Origin: Strongyloides papillosus
Lineage: Eukaryota; Nematoda; Chromadorea; Rhabditida; Strongyloididae
NCBI GenBank assembly: GCA_005656395.1
Contig: SRSI01000079.1
Location: 248,001-312,000 of the forward strand
Length of the DNA stretch: 64,000 nucleotides
Direction of reading: 5' to 3'
Part shown: in pieces, positions 21,975 through 35,046 of the stretch
Layout: each line of letters starts with the position of its first letter
Numbering within the stretch: position 1 is the first letter of the stretch
Notes under the pieces: model-generated
What the model was told of the DNA's origin: nothing
Database searches by the model: none
The model's input: the letters and a program-made list of their open reading frames with translations, nothing else
Position numbers and translations under genes: made by a program

Positions 21975-24308
21975 TAGCAACCTGCCATCTAAATTTGTAG
22001 AAATTTTAAAATGATTATTATGCCTTAAAAATTTACAAGTATATGTAATTTAACATGGGGAATCTATTTTTAAAATTATATTTTAAAAAAGTTGTGTGTA
22101 AACACCTAAAAAATGAAGTAAACAAAATTTTCTTCTTAGGATAAAAGTTACAGTGACAAAATTCCAAGTAATCTTTACGTTAGTTATTTATTTGTTTACT
22201 ATTACAGTATTTATACAAATATACAAAAAATATAAGTTAATTACAACTTTTTAATAGAAAATAAACAATGAAGAAGATTATTACAGAAATAAAATTGAAA
22301 AAAAAGCATTTAAACATGAAATTATATTTCTATTAAACTAAACGTGATTGTGGTTAAATTATAATTTTTTTTGAAGCCTGTGCTTGAGTTACAGAAATGG
22401 TTAGGGTGTCATTTTGTAGCCAAGGGTTTGTTCTACAAACGCATGGGACAGATTTTTGAAATATTACTTTTTAGTGAAATTATTCAAAATTAAAATAAAT
22501 TTTTAAAAATTTTCTATACTTGAATAAAAATCTTTAGGAATATTTATTGAAGCCTGTGCTTGAGCTACAGAAATGGTTAGGGTGTCATTTTGTAGCCAAG
22601 AATTTGTTCTACAAACGCATGGGACAGATTTTTAAAATATTACTTTTTAAGGAAATTATTCAAAATTAAAATAAATTTTTAAAAATTTCCTATACTTGAA
22701 TAAAAATCTTTAGGAATATTTATTGAAGCCTGTGCTTGAGCTACAGAAATGGTTAGGGTGTCATTTTGTAGCCAAGGGTTTGGTCTACAAACGCATGGGA
22801 CAGATTTTCAAAATATTACTTTTTAAGGAAATTATTCAAAATTAAAATAAATTTTTAAAAATTTTCTATACTTGAATAAAAATCTTTAGGAATATTTATT
22901 GAAGCCTGTGCTTGAGCTACAGAAATGGTTAGGGTGTCATTTTGTAGCCAAGGGTTTGTTCTACAAACGCATGGGACAGATTTTCGAAATATTACTTTTT
23001 AGTAAAATTATTCAAAATTAAAATAAATTTTTAAAAATTTTCTATACTTGAATGAAAATCTTTAGGAATATTTATTGGAGCCTGTACTTAAGATACAGAG
23101 ATGTTTATAGTCTCGTTTTGTAGCCAAGAGTTTGTTCTACAAACGCATGGGACAGATTTTTTAAATATTGTTTTATTGTGGAATTATTTAAATTTAAAAA
23201 TTAATAATAAGTTTTTAAAAAATTTTCCCATACTTGAATAAAAATCTTTAGGAATATTTATTGAAGCCTGTGCTTGAGCTACAGAAATGGTTAGGGTGTC
23301 ATTTTGTAGCCAAGGGTTTGTTCTACAAACGCATGGGACAGATTTTCGAAATATTACTTTTTAGTAAAATTATTCAAAATTAAAATAAATTTTTAAAAAT
23401 TTTCTATACTTGAATGAAAATCTTTAGGAATATTTATTGGAGCCTGTACTTAAGATACAGAGATGTTTATAGTCTCGTTTTGTAGCCAAGAGTTTGTTCT
23501 ACAAACGCATGGGACAGATTTTTTAAATATTGTTTTATTGTGGAATTATTTAAATTTAAAAATTAATAATAAGTTTTTAAAAAATTTTCCCATACCTGAA
23601 TAAAAATCTTTAGGAATATTTATTGAAGCCTGTGCTTAAGCTACAGAAATGGTTAAGGTGTCATTTTGTAGCCAAGAGTTTGTTCTACAAACGCATGGGA
23701 CAGATTTTCGAAATATTACTTTTTAGTAAAATTATTCAAAATTAAAATAAATTTTTAAAAATTTTCTATACTTGAATGAAAATCTTTAGGAATATTTATT
23801 GGAGCCTGTACTTAAGATACAGAGATGTTTATAGTCTCGTTTTGTAGCCAAGAGTTTGTTCTACAAACGCATGGGACAGATTTTTTAAATTTTGTTTTAT
23901 TGTCTAAAAATTAATATTTTTAATAATTTTTTTCATATTTTATTGAAGTTGACTAAAATAATTTAATAATATTTATTGAAGTGTGTATATAAGTTACAGA
24001 AATGGTTGATATCTCATTTTGTAGCCACGAATTTGTTCTACAAACGCATGGAACAGATTCTTGAAATTTTAGTATTTAAGAAAGATATAGGTTAATTGAT
24101 TATCAACAAAAAAAAATTTTTTTGAATTTTTAACAAATTTATATATCAATAGATTCAAAATTTTACGCTGATTATGAATATGTTATTTGTTTATCATTAT
24201 TGTTATTTATTAAAATGTTATTTATCATTAAAAAAGTAAACACTTTTCAACAACTTTTTATCATTGGAATAATGTTTTTTTTAAAACATTAAGGATGACA
24301 GGTTGCTA
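21975..24308. mobile_element. TIR element with 8-bp target duplication, carrying a tandem array
   Basis: The ends are TAGCAACCTGCCATC (left) and GATGACAGGTTGCTA (right), inverted. CTTATAGA at 21967-21974 and 24309-24316 flanks it directly. An 8-bp duplication fits hAT-like elements best; MULE-type is an alternative. There is no transposase frame. The interior is mainly the 176/186-bp array at 22373-24060. Confidence 0.75.
22373..24060. repeat. Tandem array, ten units of 176 or 186 bp
   Basis: Unit starts (GAAGCCTG or GGAGCCTG) are at 22373, 22549, 22725, 22901, 23077, 23263, 23439, 23625, 23801 and 23978. Two unit types alternate: type A (GAAGCCTGTGCTTGAGC) and type B (GGAGCCTGTACTTAAGA). 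From 22901 an A+B dimer of 362 bp repeats three times, a higher-order structure. Every unit keeps a core with inverted arms TTTGTAG...CTACAAA and then CGCATGGGACAG (GGAACAG in the last unit), even where the flanks diverge. Confidence 0.92.
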
Positions 24309-25240
24309 CTTATAGATCTAATAAATAATAAGTACAATAATATTAATAATATTTAAAGTAAAAAAATTAATATTCAAATTTAAACATAAATAAAAAAGCA
24401 TAAATTGATACTATTGTTTTATAAATTGGATCATTTCTTTTAAATTGTTTACGCCAATACAATATTTACTTTTAATTAGATATTCTAAAAATCTGTTGAA
24501 GTCTTTCAAAAAGTTAGACATCTTTAAAAAGTTTAGTTTGACAATAGTGCGATGAACCGCTATCACTAAAAAATTCAACATTCTTAGTTTTAGTTAGTGA
24601 TTTTTTAACAATAATAACATTTGGAAGTTTTTATATTGATACAAAACTAAGATCGTAATATGTTAACATATAAGAAATTTCACAATCACTTATTACTACA
24701 ACAACTTTAGGCATTAAATGTTGCATGGTTATACTATAGAGTAAGGAATATGATTATCAGCAGTCTCAGCTAGTGATTTTATATGTATATAAAGTTTTAA
24801 AAAATCACCAGAAAACTTTTAATTAATAGTTAATTGAAGAGAATTTAGAATGTAATACAGATAATGTGATTTTTTGGTGAATATTGTGAAAAAAAATTTA
24901 TTTATTTAAAGTTTACTATTAAAATGATATGAATATTTTTTTTTATTTTGTCACTAATTAATATTGAGTAAAGATACTATATTCTATCGATGGAGTAAGA
25001 ATATTTTTATCAAGTTACCAAAAAAAATTTTAAAATCTTTTAATAAAGTGTAATAATTAAAAAACTATGAAACTTACAAACTGAGGGTAAACCATAGGCT
25101 ACATAATACCCCAATTTGATGTACATTATATCTTATTTTGTATATACAAAACGGGTTGAATGTGTACTCAAAATGAAGTAGAATGTATAAGAAAAATGAG
25201 CTAGAATGTGTTTGCAAAATGAGTAAAACCGTGGGTTCTG

Positions 25241-25970
25241 AAATGCTACCGAATATACTCTTTTTTTATATAATTATATTAGTCAGAATGACAAGTTTAG
25301 ATTCTGTATGTGTATATATTCTTTGTTATAGAATCCATACACTTATAAAAACAGTTTTTAATTTTAAATGTAATAAATATAATTAATATTTTATCAATAT
25401 AAATTATATTATACTTAGTTTCAAAAACTTTTACTATATTATCAATAAAAAATACACAAAACTTATTTACAGAATAATAACTTAAAAAATTTAAAAAAGC
25501 TATTACTTTACCTTTATAATCTTAGAATAAATAGTCAGTCTCTAAAGAAATCTTAAAATAATACGATAGTATTTAAATAAGTATAGTTTACTAAAGATAA
25601 ATAAAGATAAAAGTGAAATATTTAAATACAATAATATATTAAAACGAATGTAAAAAGAAATTAATAATTTTTTTCTCTTGATTCAATGTTTATTTTGTTA
25701 ATAAAGTGGCACTATGTTTGATACTCCCTCAAAATTGACACAATACATATTTTGCTTTTATAAAAAGTATCAATATTATATTATGCAAACTAAGTTTAAT
25801 TTAAAATGACGTAAGCATAAAATACTACTGCTATAATTTATGAAAAATATAAAGAAAAGTGTAATAATTAAAAATAATTTAGCTTGATTTTATGTCACAA
25901 TCATGAATAATTTCTGAACTGAAAGAACATTCAAAGTTATGTAATTTTTTAATTTTAACTTCATTCTTTA
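25241..25970. other. Intergenic, nothing recognised
   Basis: AT-rich; no supportable frame or repeat. Confidence 0.35.
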
Positions 25971-25974
25971 TAGA

Positions 25975-26765
25975 TTTATTTAGATAATACACACAGCTCC
26001 GACACTGAAAAACAATCCGATTTTCCAGCAGTATCTTTAGACAAAGAAATGTATGTATATCAAACAATATAATGAATAGTTGCTGTAAATTATTTTTATG
26101 AATACATTCACTTGTAAAAATAGAAAATATTTTATCATAAAACGAAAATATTTATTTATTCGAATATAAGAAGATAAATAGATTAATATTGCAAATTAAA
26201 GCAAAACTTTTTAGCTACAATAAATATATAAAACATCTTTATTATAAGTAAAGTTGTGTAATCATAAATATTATAAAAAAATTCCGTTATTTTAAGATTA
26301 TATATTTGTTCTTAAAAGTATATCATACATTTTTTTTTAAAAATTCATAAATAATAATAAGTAAAATTAAATGAATTCATAAATAATTATACCTCACTTT
26401 ACTTTTAATTCTCAAGAAGATAAACTGATTTATTATTTTGTTTGTCTGATTTACTAAAAAGCAAAAATAAAATTCTTTTTGTTATTTTAATTTTACTGAA
26501 TCATGAAAAGTTAAGCATGTGTACTGTGTTCTGAAATTTATTTTGCTATGGTTGTTACCAATATTAATACTTTTACAAACAAATAATAAATTCTAACAAA
26601 AATAGTCAAATTCGTTATGAGAAAATAATTTCTTCTTACATGCTCAAAGTCATATTTTTTGAATATTGTATTTAGGTAAAAGAAAAATTTATTTTTCTTT
26701 ATCTAAAGATACTGCCAGAAAATCAAATTGTTTTTCAGTGTCAGAGCTGTATGCGAATAAATAGA
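25975..26765. repeat. Inverted repeat pair, possible small TIR element
   Basis: About 55 bp around CAGCTCCGACACTGAAAAAC (from 25994) recurs inverted at about 26695-26752 with a few differences. The spacing would make an element of about 0.8 kb. No target duplication was recognised. Confidence 0.45.
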
Positions 26766-29700
26766 GCCTTAATAACATATTATTTTATTTTTTTAAGCAA
26801 AACACAAACCTAATTTGTAAGGTATTAATAGATTTTAAACCAAAAAAAATCAAATCATAAAAAAAATATTGAATTTTAAAGATTAAATGTCACAACACCC
26901 AAAATGTCTTAAAAAATGCGAAGCTCAGCTCAGCGTCAATAACGTTTTATTATACTTTATAAAATATTATGTGAATTTGATAATCACTCTTATTTTCTAA
27001 AATATATTTTATATTTAAGATCGTTTTTGAGCCTCATGTTTGGATAAAATTATAAAGATAAATAAAAGTGTCATATTTTTCTGTGCATTCCAATCTAAAA
27101 ATAAATATTTTGTCTAAACAAAACTATTGTAACCTTATAATTCTTTTATACAATATTATAGTTATTTGATATCCAAACTTCTCTTTTTATAAGTATATAA
27201 GGATTTATTACTATAAATCATTTATAAGTAAAGTTATAGAACATTAAACATTATGTGTTTTTGATCACAATCAAGAAGATTAAATATAAATTTCTACAAC
27301 ATACAAATATTTTACTAAAAAATGAAGAAACAAGTAGTTAAATAATATTACTAATTGACATTTATTAATAAAAATGCTTATTATTGTTTATTACCAGGGT
27401 TTTACTAATTTAAAAATTTTTAAACTTATTATTGCTAATAAATTGTAGATAAATGGTTACTCAAAAGAAGTCTAAAACCTTACTTATAATTGACATTTTA
27501 AAATGACTCTTTCTATATTTGATAAAAAAATAGGTTATCAAATGATTATAATATCACTGAAAAATATATCGTTTGCAAAAAACTTAGGTTGATTACCACA
27601 ATAGAAAGTATAAAAAAATAGAACTCAAACGAATTTATTTGACTTTCATTAAACTTATGATTAAAAAAACAATTATAAAATATATTTTAGAAAAAATGTG
27701 GGTCTATCAGATAAATATAATTTTTTTAAAAATTATAAAATATAAAAAAAGTTTTGATTCTCAAATAAATCACGTATCTTTCGAACATCTCCTACAATAA
27801 GATCAAAAAGTAAATTACTTACAGAATGTCAACAAATCATCATAAACATCTAAAAAAGTGTAACGTTTTCAAAATCTTATGTTTTATTTGTAATATTATA
27901 CTCATCTGATAAATTAAATTATATTATACAACATATTTTAAAATTAGTTATTAGATATTAATTTTAAATAAAGTTATGATCATCAAATTTCTATTTATTT
28001 TTTTCATAATGAAAATAAATTTTTTAAATTATTTTAAAAAAACTAAGAGCAAATATAAAACCACAATCTCAAATTTATAAAATTAAATATTTGCTGCACT
28101 TCATTATCACAAATATGAATATTTTTAAATAGCTAAATTTATTAGTTTGAAAATTGTTCAAAAATTTTATGTTAGATGTATTTATAAACTTTATTTACAA
28201 TCAATATCTTAAAACATACTTTAAAAAATGTTGCAGAAAAAAATTTGAGCCACTAGATGAGTTTAATATTAAAAAAAGTTATTATGTTTAGAAAATGTTA
28301 CATTAATTTGAAGAATTAACAAACCGTAAAATTCTTAGAAATATAGACATTATAAAAAAGTTTTAAGTTATATTATAAATTAAAATTTTTTATTTATCTT
28401 AAAATATGTTGTAGAAGTGGATTTAAGCATTTAAAAAAATATAAGATCATAAAAATATATAAAAATTGATACAATTTTTCGAAATGTTTTAATGACAAAG
28501 TTACCATCTAATATATTTAAACTTTTTCTTTGTTTTATAAATGTGTAAGAGTATTTGCCAGATAATTTTTACATCCGATATTTGAATTAAGAACATTGCA
28601 AATTTCATATCCAATTTGAAAAGACTTTTAAACTTGTAAATGTATTGAATTTAAAAATGTAAAAGTCTCTGAATGTTTTATTAATGTTCATTATGAATAA
28701 AATTTAAGTACTTATTCACTTCATTAATTTTATAACTTTCTAATATTTGTTTTATAAATTAAAATTATTATCTGACGATTTTTTACATTTCTTATATTAT
28801 TAATTCAATTTGAAAAAATGATATCTATTTTTTAAAATATTTTATAGATGAAGTTTTATATCTTTTCATTCAGTATTTGATAAAAAATTCTTATCCTTAA
28901 TTAACTTAGATAATACTAAATTTAAACATATTTAGGTTTATTGGTTTCCTTTCTAAAAATTCAATGTAGTTTATGAAAATTATATTTGCTATTAGACTTA
29001 TTCAAAATAAACAATTAAACAAATTATGCAGAAAAAATTATAATATTTGTGGCTTGCAATTATGAAAGTGGAGATTAATATCAAATATTTTATTTGACTA
29101 TAGACATTACAATATTTATATTTGCATCTTTTTGCAATGTTAATTATATACATTTTTTAAATTCAAAATTTTTTAAATTTTTTTGCAAAAAACTATATAT
29201 TTTTCAATATGCTGGCTCTCATAAATTCAATTGTTTATGAACATATAAAGTACTTTTTTTATCACACATAAACCTTTTTTTTTATCAATTTGTGAACTAA
29301 ATTTGACAAAACACAGATCACTTTGCGAATTTACGGATTATATTATAAAAATGTGAACAATGTAAATGGATAATACAAATAATTTTTGAATGAATTATTG
29401 TTCAATTTTTATATTTTAAAATTTTTGATTTATAAATAAAAGGTTAACTTTTCATATTAATACAATTATATTTTAGTTAATTCCTTATTTTTTATAATAA
29501 ATTTTGCCAAATGCTTGATTTACTTTAAAAAACATAATATAAATGACATAGAAAATTATATTCTACAACGTCATGAGTCTTTTCTTAAATACTCGATTAA
29601 AGGTTGTGGACGTACTGAAGGAATAACTGACAAAAAATTTTTAACTTCCTACTGAAAATTCCCTTGATCTCTTGTAAAAATTTTTAACGATTGAAGAAAT

Positions 29701-30022
29701 TAATTAAAACATCTAAAACCATTTTCATTTTATTTAATACTTTTGAAAAATAAATAATCACTTTTTATATGTTTTGTTAGATTATTTATACTGTATTTTA
29801 CTAATATTTAAATAGCATTTTATAATTTCTCTAAAAACATTTTGCCCATATTGTTGTAACCTTTGCTCATAGTTAAAGCTATGAGTTTAGCACCAAAATT
29901 CGCTTATTTCAGTGAAGAGTAAACTGTTTTATTATGGAAATATACTATTTAAATAGAAAATAATGTAAATGAAATTATAATAATAACATAATAAATTATC
30001 ATATATAATTATTTATATTTAA
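26766..30022. other. Long AT-rich stretch without genes
   Basis: No open frame with protein-like composition, no repeat family and no RNA gene was recognised over 3.2 kb. A perfect 7-bp stem with a 6-nt loop (CTCATAG/CTATGAG) lies at 29866-29885. Confidence 0.4.
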
Positions 30023-33000
30023 ACCAGCTTTAGACCCACCTTCGGCAGGTCAGAGCTGGTCCGCAGAGCATATTTTTTAATAAAAATTTTTTATAATAAT
30101 TTATTAATCAAAGTATGTGTGTAAAAAATTCTTTCATTGAATTACATTTTTATGGAAAAATTAAATAACCAAAAATACACAGTTATATTATTTTAATACA
30201 TGAAATATTTCTAAGTTTTAAAGTCATTTTATAACATTTATATTTGTTGAAACTGCTTTGTTAAGTAAAAAATTTACTCAACAAAAAGAATTTTATTTAT
30301 ATTGAAAAAGTGGATAAAAACAAACATTTGAATAATTCCAAGTAACAATTAAAGTGACTTTCTCTTATATTATTTAAATTAGTATAAATAATTTAATATC
30401 ATTTCTCTATTAACTACATATCTACCTTAATTTTACAAATATATAAATGGAAAAACAAAAAAAATAATACCTAGAATAACTTCTTTCGTTTTTAAGCTAC
30501 AAACTTCCTTAATGTTTTTATATTTTATATAAGACTTTGTTCTATGTACTAAATTGAGTTTAACTTTTTTTAAACAACTTTGGATAAAATTAAAATGTTA
30601 GAAAATTTTAATTTTTACTAAAAAAATGATCATCACTTTTTGGTCCATAATTTGATTTATCTTTTATTAATCTTTTTAATACTGAGTTTTCCTCTCAATT
30701 TCATACTCGTACATTCTAAACAAATCATAAAACATAAAATTTTAATTCTTTTTACAAAAGTTATTTGAAAGAGAAAAACTATACAAAAAAAGTATATAAA
30801 AAAGTAATATTTTTTAACATAATTTGATAAATTGTAGATTAAAAGTTTTGTGACTTATTTTCACTCTAAGTTGGAAAAAATACATCAAATGACTATTTGA
30901 CCATAAAAATTGATCTAATTTGAAAAGAGTTATGTCTGGAACAAAATTGATTTTTACGAAATGAATAGAAAAAAGCAAGAGAAATGACACTAAAATTGGC
31001 ATAAATCGTTTCGTAGATAAGCTATAAACTTCATAATAGTCTCATTTTTTAAGTTAGACTTAAATCTATATTAGCAAATCATAACTACTTAATTTTAAAA
31101 AGTTTCCATTAAGTAATAGCTATTTAACTTTTTATTTTTTACCAAAAAAGTAGTCATCACTTATTGATCCATAACTTGGACAATTCTTTACCAATCTTAA
31201 TGCTGCTGTGTTTCTCCTTTATTCCTGATTCGTACCATACAAAAAAGTCATAAGCAATAACATCTCACTTACTTTTACAAAAGTTTTTTTAAAGACATAA
31301 CTACACAAAAAAGTAACTAAAAAATGGTGCTTTTTAAAAATAACATGGTCTTTTATAAACCAACATTTTTAAAGACCATTTTCTGCACTAAATTAGAAAG
31401 AAATACATCTAATGACTACTTAATCATAAAAATTGATTAAGTTTGAAGAATGTTATGTCAATCACAAAATTGATTTTTATGAAAAAGATGAAGAAAAAGC
31501 GGAAAAATTGACACCTAAATAAATATAACTCTCTATGTTGTTAATGAATATAATTCGTTGAAGTTTTATTTTTTAAGTTAGACATTTGTCTATATGAAAC
31601 TTTGGATTTATTTATTTTAAACAAATTTTCATTTAGAACATAACATTAAAAATTTTTTGTTTTTATTTAAAAAAATGATGACTATTCTTAGGTCCATAAC
31701 TTAGCTAGTTTTCCACATATTTCTATCGTATTGTGCTTCCTCAGGATTCTAGATTTAAACCTTTTTAATGATTACTTAAAGAATTTATTTTATTAATTTT
31801 GAAAACAGTATTCTCTCCACAAAACTATGTAAAAAATTGTCCAAAAAAATATTGTTTTTTAAATATGGCTTAGCCACGTATTGCTTAAAAGTTTTGAAAT
31901 CTACTTTTCCTACCAAGTTGAAAAAAATCCATTAAATGACTACTCAACCATAAAAATTGATTAAGTTTCAGAAAAGTTATGTTGAAGACAAAATTGATTT
32001 TTGTGAAAAAAATAAAATAAAAGCGGGAAAGTTGACATTCAAATTAACATAACTTCCTTTGTTGTTAAGCTATAAACTTAGTTAAACCCTTATTTTTTAA
32101 GTTAGACTTAGGTCTATATGACAAATACTATTTTATTTAATTTTATTAAGTTACGACTAAGTTATAACTATTTAAATTTTAAACCTTTTTTTCAAAATAG
32201 TCACTACTCTTTGAACCATAACTCGGCCAATTATTGACACAATTCCATATTATTGTCTTTCCGCACTATTCTGGAATTTGATCTTTCAAATGACATATAA
32301 ACCATTGTATTTCATATATTTTATGATAACGTTATCTCTTGTACAAAACTATGCTAAAAAAGGCCAAAAAAACACTGTTTTTTAAAGATAATTTGGCCAA
32401 TTATGCTCCAAAACTTTTGAGACCTATCTTCTCCACTAAGTTAGAAAAAAAACACATCTTTTGACTTTTTATCTATGAAAATCGGTTGAATTTTTAGAGA
32501 GTTATGAGAGAGACAAACTTTCTTTTCTTATTTCTTTTTATTATAGATCTATTTAGTTTCAGACAAAACTCTTTTTAAACTCGATCATTTATTATGATTA
32601 AATAGTCGTCAGATGTATTTTTTTCTAACTTAAAGAGAAAATAAGTCACAAAACGTTTAGTCCACAATTTATCAAATTATGTTAAAAAATATTACTTTTT
32701 AATGCACTTTTTTTGTATAGTTATTCTCTTTCAAATAACTTTTGTAAAAAGAATTAAAATTTTATGTTTTATAATTTATTTAGGATGTACGAGTATTAAA
32801 TTGAGAGGTAAACTCAGTATTAAAAAGATTAACAAAAGATAAATCAAATTATGGACCAAAAAGTGATGATCATTTTTTTAGAAAAAATTAAAATTTTCTC
32901 ATGTTATAACTTTATCAAAGTTGTTTAAAGTAAATAAAACTAAATTTATTACATATATCAAAGATTGACATAAATATGAAAACTATAACGAAGTTTGTAG

Positions 33001-33470
33001 ATTATAAACGAAAAAAGTTATTTTTAGGTACCAATTTTTTGATTCTTTTTTCATTTATATATTTGTAAAATTAACGTAAATATGTAGTTAATAGAGCAAT
33101 AATATTAAATTGTTTATACCAATTCAAAGGTATGATGAAGAGTCACTTAAATTGTTACTTGGAAATATTCAAATATACATATCTATTTATCTTTTGGATA
33201 ATAAATGAGATTCTTTTTGTTAGGTAGATTTTTTTTAAACAAAACAGTTTCAATAAATGTAAACGTTATGAAATGATTCTCAAACTCAGAAATATTTCAT
33301 ATTTTATAACAATTTATTTTCGGTTATCTTATATCTTCAGAAATGTATAATTTCAATGAAATAATTGTTTATACACATACTTCGATTAACAATTTAGTAT
33401 AAAAATGTTTTAATAAAAATTTTGCTCTGCGGACAAACTATGACCTGCCGAAGGCGGGTCTAAGGCTGGT
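30023..33470. mobile_element. Large foldback element, ACCAGCC family, copy 2
   Basis: The left end ACCAGCTTTAGACCCACC and the right end (GGCGGGTCTAAGGCTGGT) are inverted copies. The left arm holds four units about 525 bp long, marked by GTTATG phrases near 30928, 31452, 31975 and 32502. The turn is at about 32545 and the right arm is shorter (~0.9 kb). The first 38 bp (30023-30060) fold on themselves: ACCAGC/GCTGGT, GACC/GGTC and CC/GG around TTC. No coding capacity. Confidence 0.8.
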
Positions 33471-34032
33471 TGTATAAAATTCGATAATATCTATGATAAA
33501 ATTTACAAAGTTTTAAGTAACATTAAATTAAATATAAACAAAAATGTTTAAGCTGTATTTTGATTGGTTGAAAAATCAATCTTCAATCTTAATAAGAAAG
33601 AATGGCATAAGGATTACGTATGAAACATTTGAAAGCAAATAAAGTCGCCTTAATTGAATCTCATTTATGTTTTATTTTATCATTTAAATTACTTGCTTAT
33701 ATCGAATATTTGTATTCAACATACACTCTAAATTAGTTCTTGAATGTTTATATTTCATTATTTTGCTTATTATAAATGTTGTTACAGTACAGGTGATTGA
33801 AAGTATTTTTTTAATAAACATTTGTTTTATACATCGTTTTTGATTGTTTTTCCATTTTTTAATGTACGTTGACTTCAGACAAAATTTTATAAATTTACCC
33901 ATCTACCACACATCTGATTATATAATGCTAAAATTTTTGTAATCTGTAGTAAAAATAATATTAATATATAATTCGTATAATATTTACTGCTTTTTGATTT
34001 CCAATATTACAGGTTTAAATATTTGTTTTTAA
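33471..34032. other. Intergenic, nothing recognised
   Basis: AT-rich sequence upstream of the secreted-protein pseudogene; a TATATATAATA stretch occurs near 34038-34048. Confidence 0.35.
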
Positions 34033-34102
34033 ATATTTATATATAATAAATTTTAGTATTTAAGTGAATTTTATTTCTATAATATTAAAATATATTGCAA
34101 TA

Positions 34103-34531
34103 ATGTTCTTAAGAATATTTACAACACTTATAATTGTTCTAATGTTTTATAATCATTATAATAGTTTTGTTGAAGGTTTCCTAAATACAATTGTCAGCGG
34201 AAAACCTTATTGGAAAATTGGAAATGAAGAAACTAAAGGCACAATAGATATAAAATGTAAAAACTATGTATCAACTGGTCGACAGAAGTTAATAATTCTA
34301 TTTACACAGTTATTGTAGAAAGTAAAGAGGATAAAATACCAGGTAAATAAATACATAAGAAAATAATCTGTTTGTTAAGATGATTGTAATGTTGAAATTA
34401 CTTACCGTGTGAAAAGAAAACTCAAAACTGTTTGTGAAAACTCAGGTCATTGGGATCTTAAAAATCACCAAGTTGCGTGTTTTCTTTATATGGATGATAC
34501 GGATCTACTGATAGAAAAACGTACCCCTTAA
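34103..34531 (+). pseudogene. Paralogue of the 8497 secreted protein, one frameshift (exons 34103-34342, 34380-34531)
   Basis: From ATG 34103 a signal-peptide-like start (MFLRIFTTLIIVLMF) leads into an exon that shifts frame once near 34275. After the shift the exon ends at 34342 in phase 1, followed by a 37-nt intron (34343-34379, GTAAAT...TTAAG) and an exon to TAA 34529-34531. Intron position and phase match the gene at 8497-9022, and the second halves share spaced cysteines (VCEN...VACF against GECK...FICR). The exon 1 ends also correspond (IVESKEDKIPG, IVDENDITSG). It is probably a recent pseudogene; a sequencing error at one base would instead make it an intact gene of about 130 residues. 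Confidence 0.6.
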
Positions 34532-34963
34532 GTAGACATTTATTGGATAAATTAAAGGATCATAAAATTCTCTACATATAAAAGTGAATTTTTTTATCTA
34601 AAATTCTCATTATTTTAATTAAATTTTGCTTAAAAGTCGGATTGTGATTTTATAGTTATTTTATATAATCGCTCTTTCTAATAATAAAATTTATTATTGT
34701 GTAATCGTATCTTATCCTACACACAAAACCTAAACATGTCTCCATGTGACGTGCCGTCTATGCTAAACCGTCATTAACGGTTTAATGAAAAACCACATGT
34801 TACATTTTAATGTAAACCGCATTATGCCAATTATATTAAAAAATTTAATGTGTGGTTTAGGTAATAATGAGGCAAGTTTTTTTTGCATATAATGTATCAT
34901 ACATTCTTTTACAAAATGTCGTTGATAAAGCTGGACGATATCATTTTATATAATTTTGCAATA
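34532..34963. other. Intergenic with a cluster of small hairpins
   Basis: At about 34768-34862 several complementary arms lie close together: AAACCGT/ACGGTTT, TTACATT/AATGTAA and AAACCACA/TGTGGTTT, the last pair enclosing the second. It could be a small repeat remnant or a structured RNA; no RNA family is recognised. Confidence 0.35.
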
Positions 34964-35044
34964 ACCAGCCTTAGACCCGCCTTCGGCAGGTCAAAGCTGA
35001 TCTGCAGAGCATATTTTTTAATAAAACATTTTTATACTAAATTA
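34964..35044. mobile_element. Foldback element, ACCAGCC family, left-end fragment
   Basis: 81 bp matching the left ends of copies 1 to 3 (ACCAGCCTTAGACCCGCC). The CAGGGTGTCCC element starts directly after it, and the sequence beyond that element is not foldback, so this copy is truncated. Confidence 0.7.
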
Positions 35045-35046
35045 TA

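Larger units (their letters stand above)
21490..25240. repeat. Region flanked by inverted copies of a short repeat
   Basis: The left flank (about 21510-21695) repeats CATTCTACTTCGTTTTG-like phrases and ends near GTAGTCTATGGTT. The right flank (about 25085-25235) is the reverse: AACCATAGGCTAC, then CAAAATGAAGTAGAATG-like phrases. These may be the ends of an outer element into which the 21975-24308 element inserted. No target duplication was identified. Confidence 0.45.

Noticed and set aside
22373..24060. CRISPR-like array
   Set aside because: Units of 176-186 bp without short direct repeats and unique spacers, in a eukaryotic transposon; it is a satellite-type array.
34255..34284. A 29-nt intron (GTAAAA...GACAG) to explain the frame change in the secreted-protein paralogue
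   Set aside because: Splicing there would create TAA at the junction, so a one-base indel is the better explanation.
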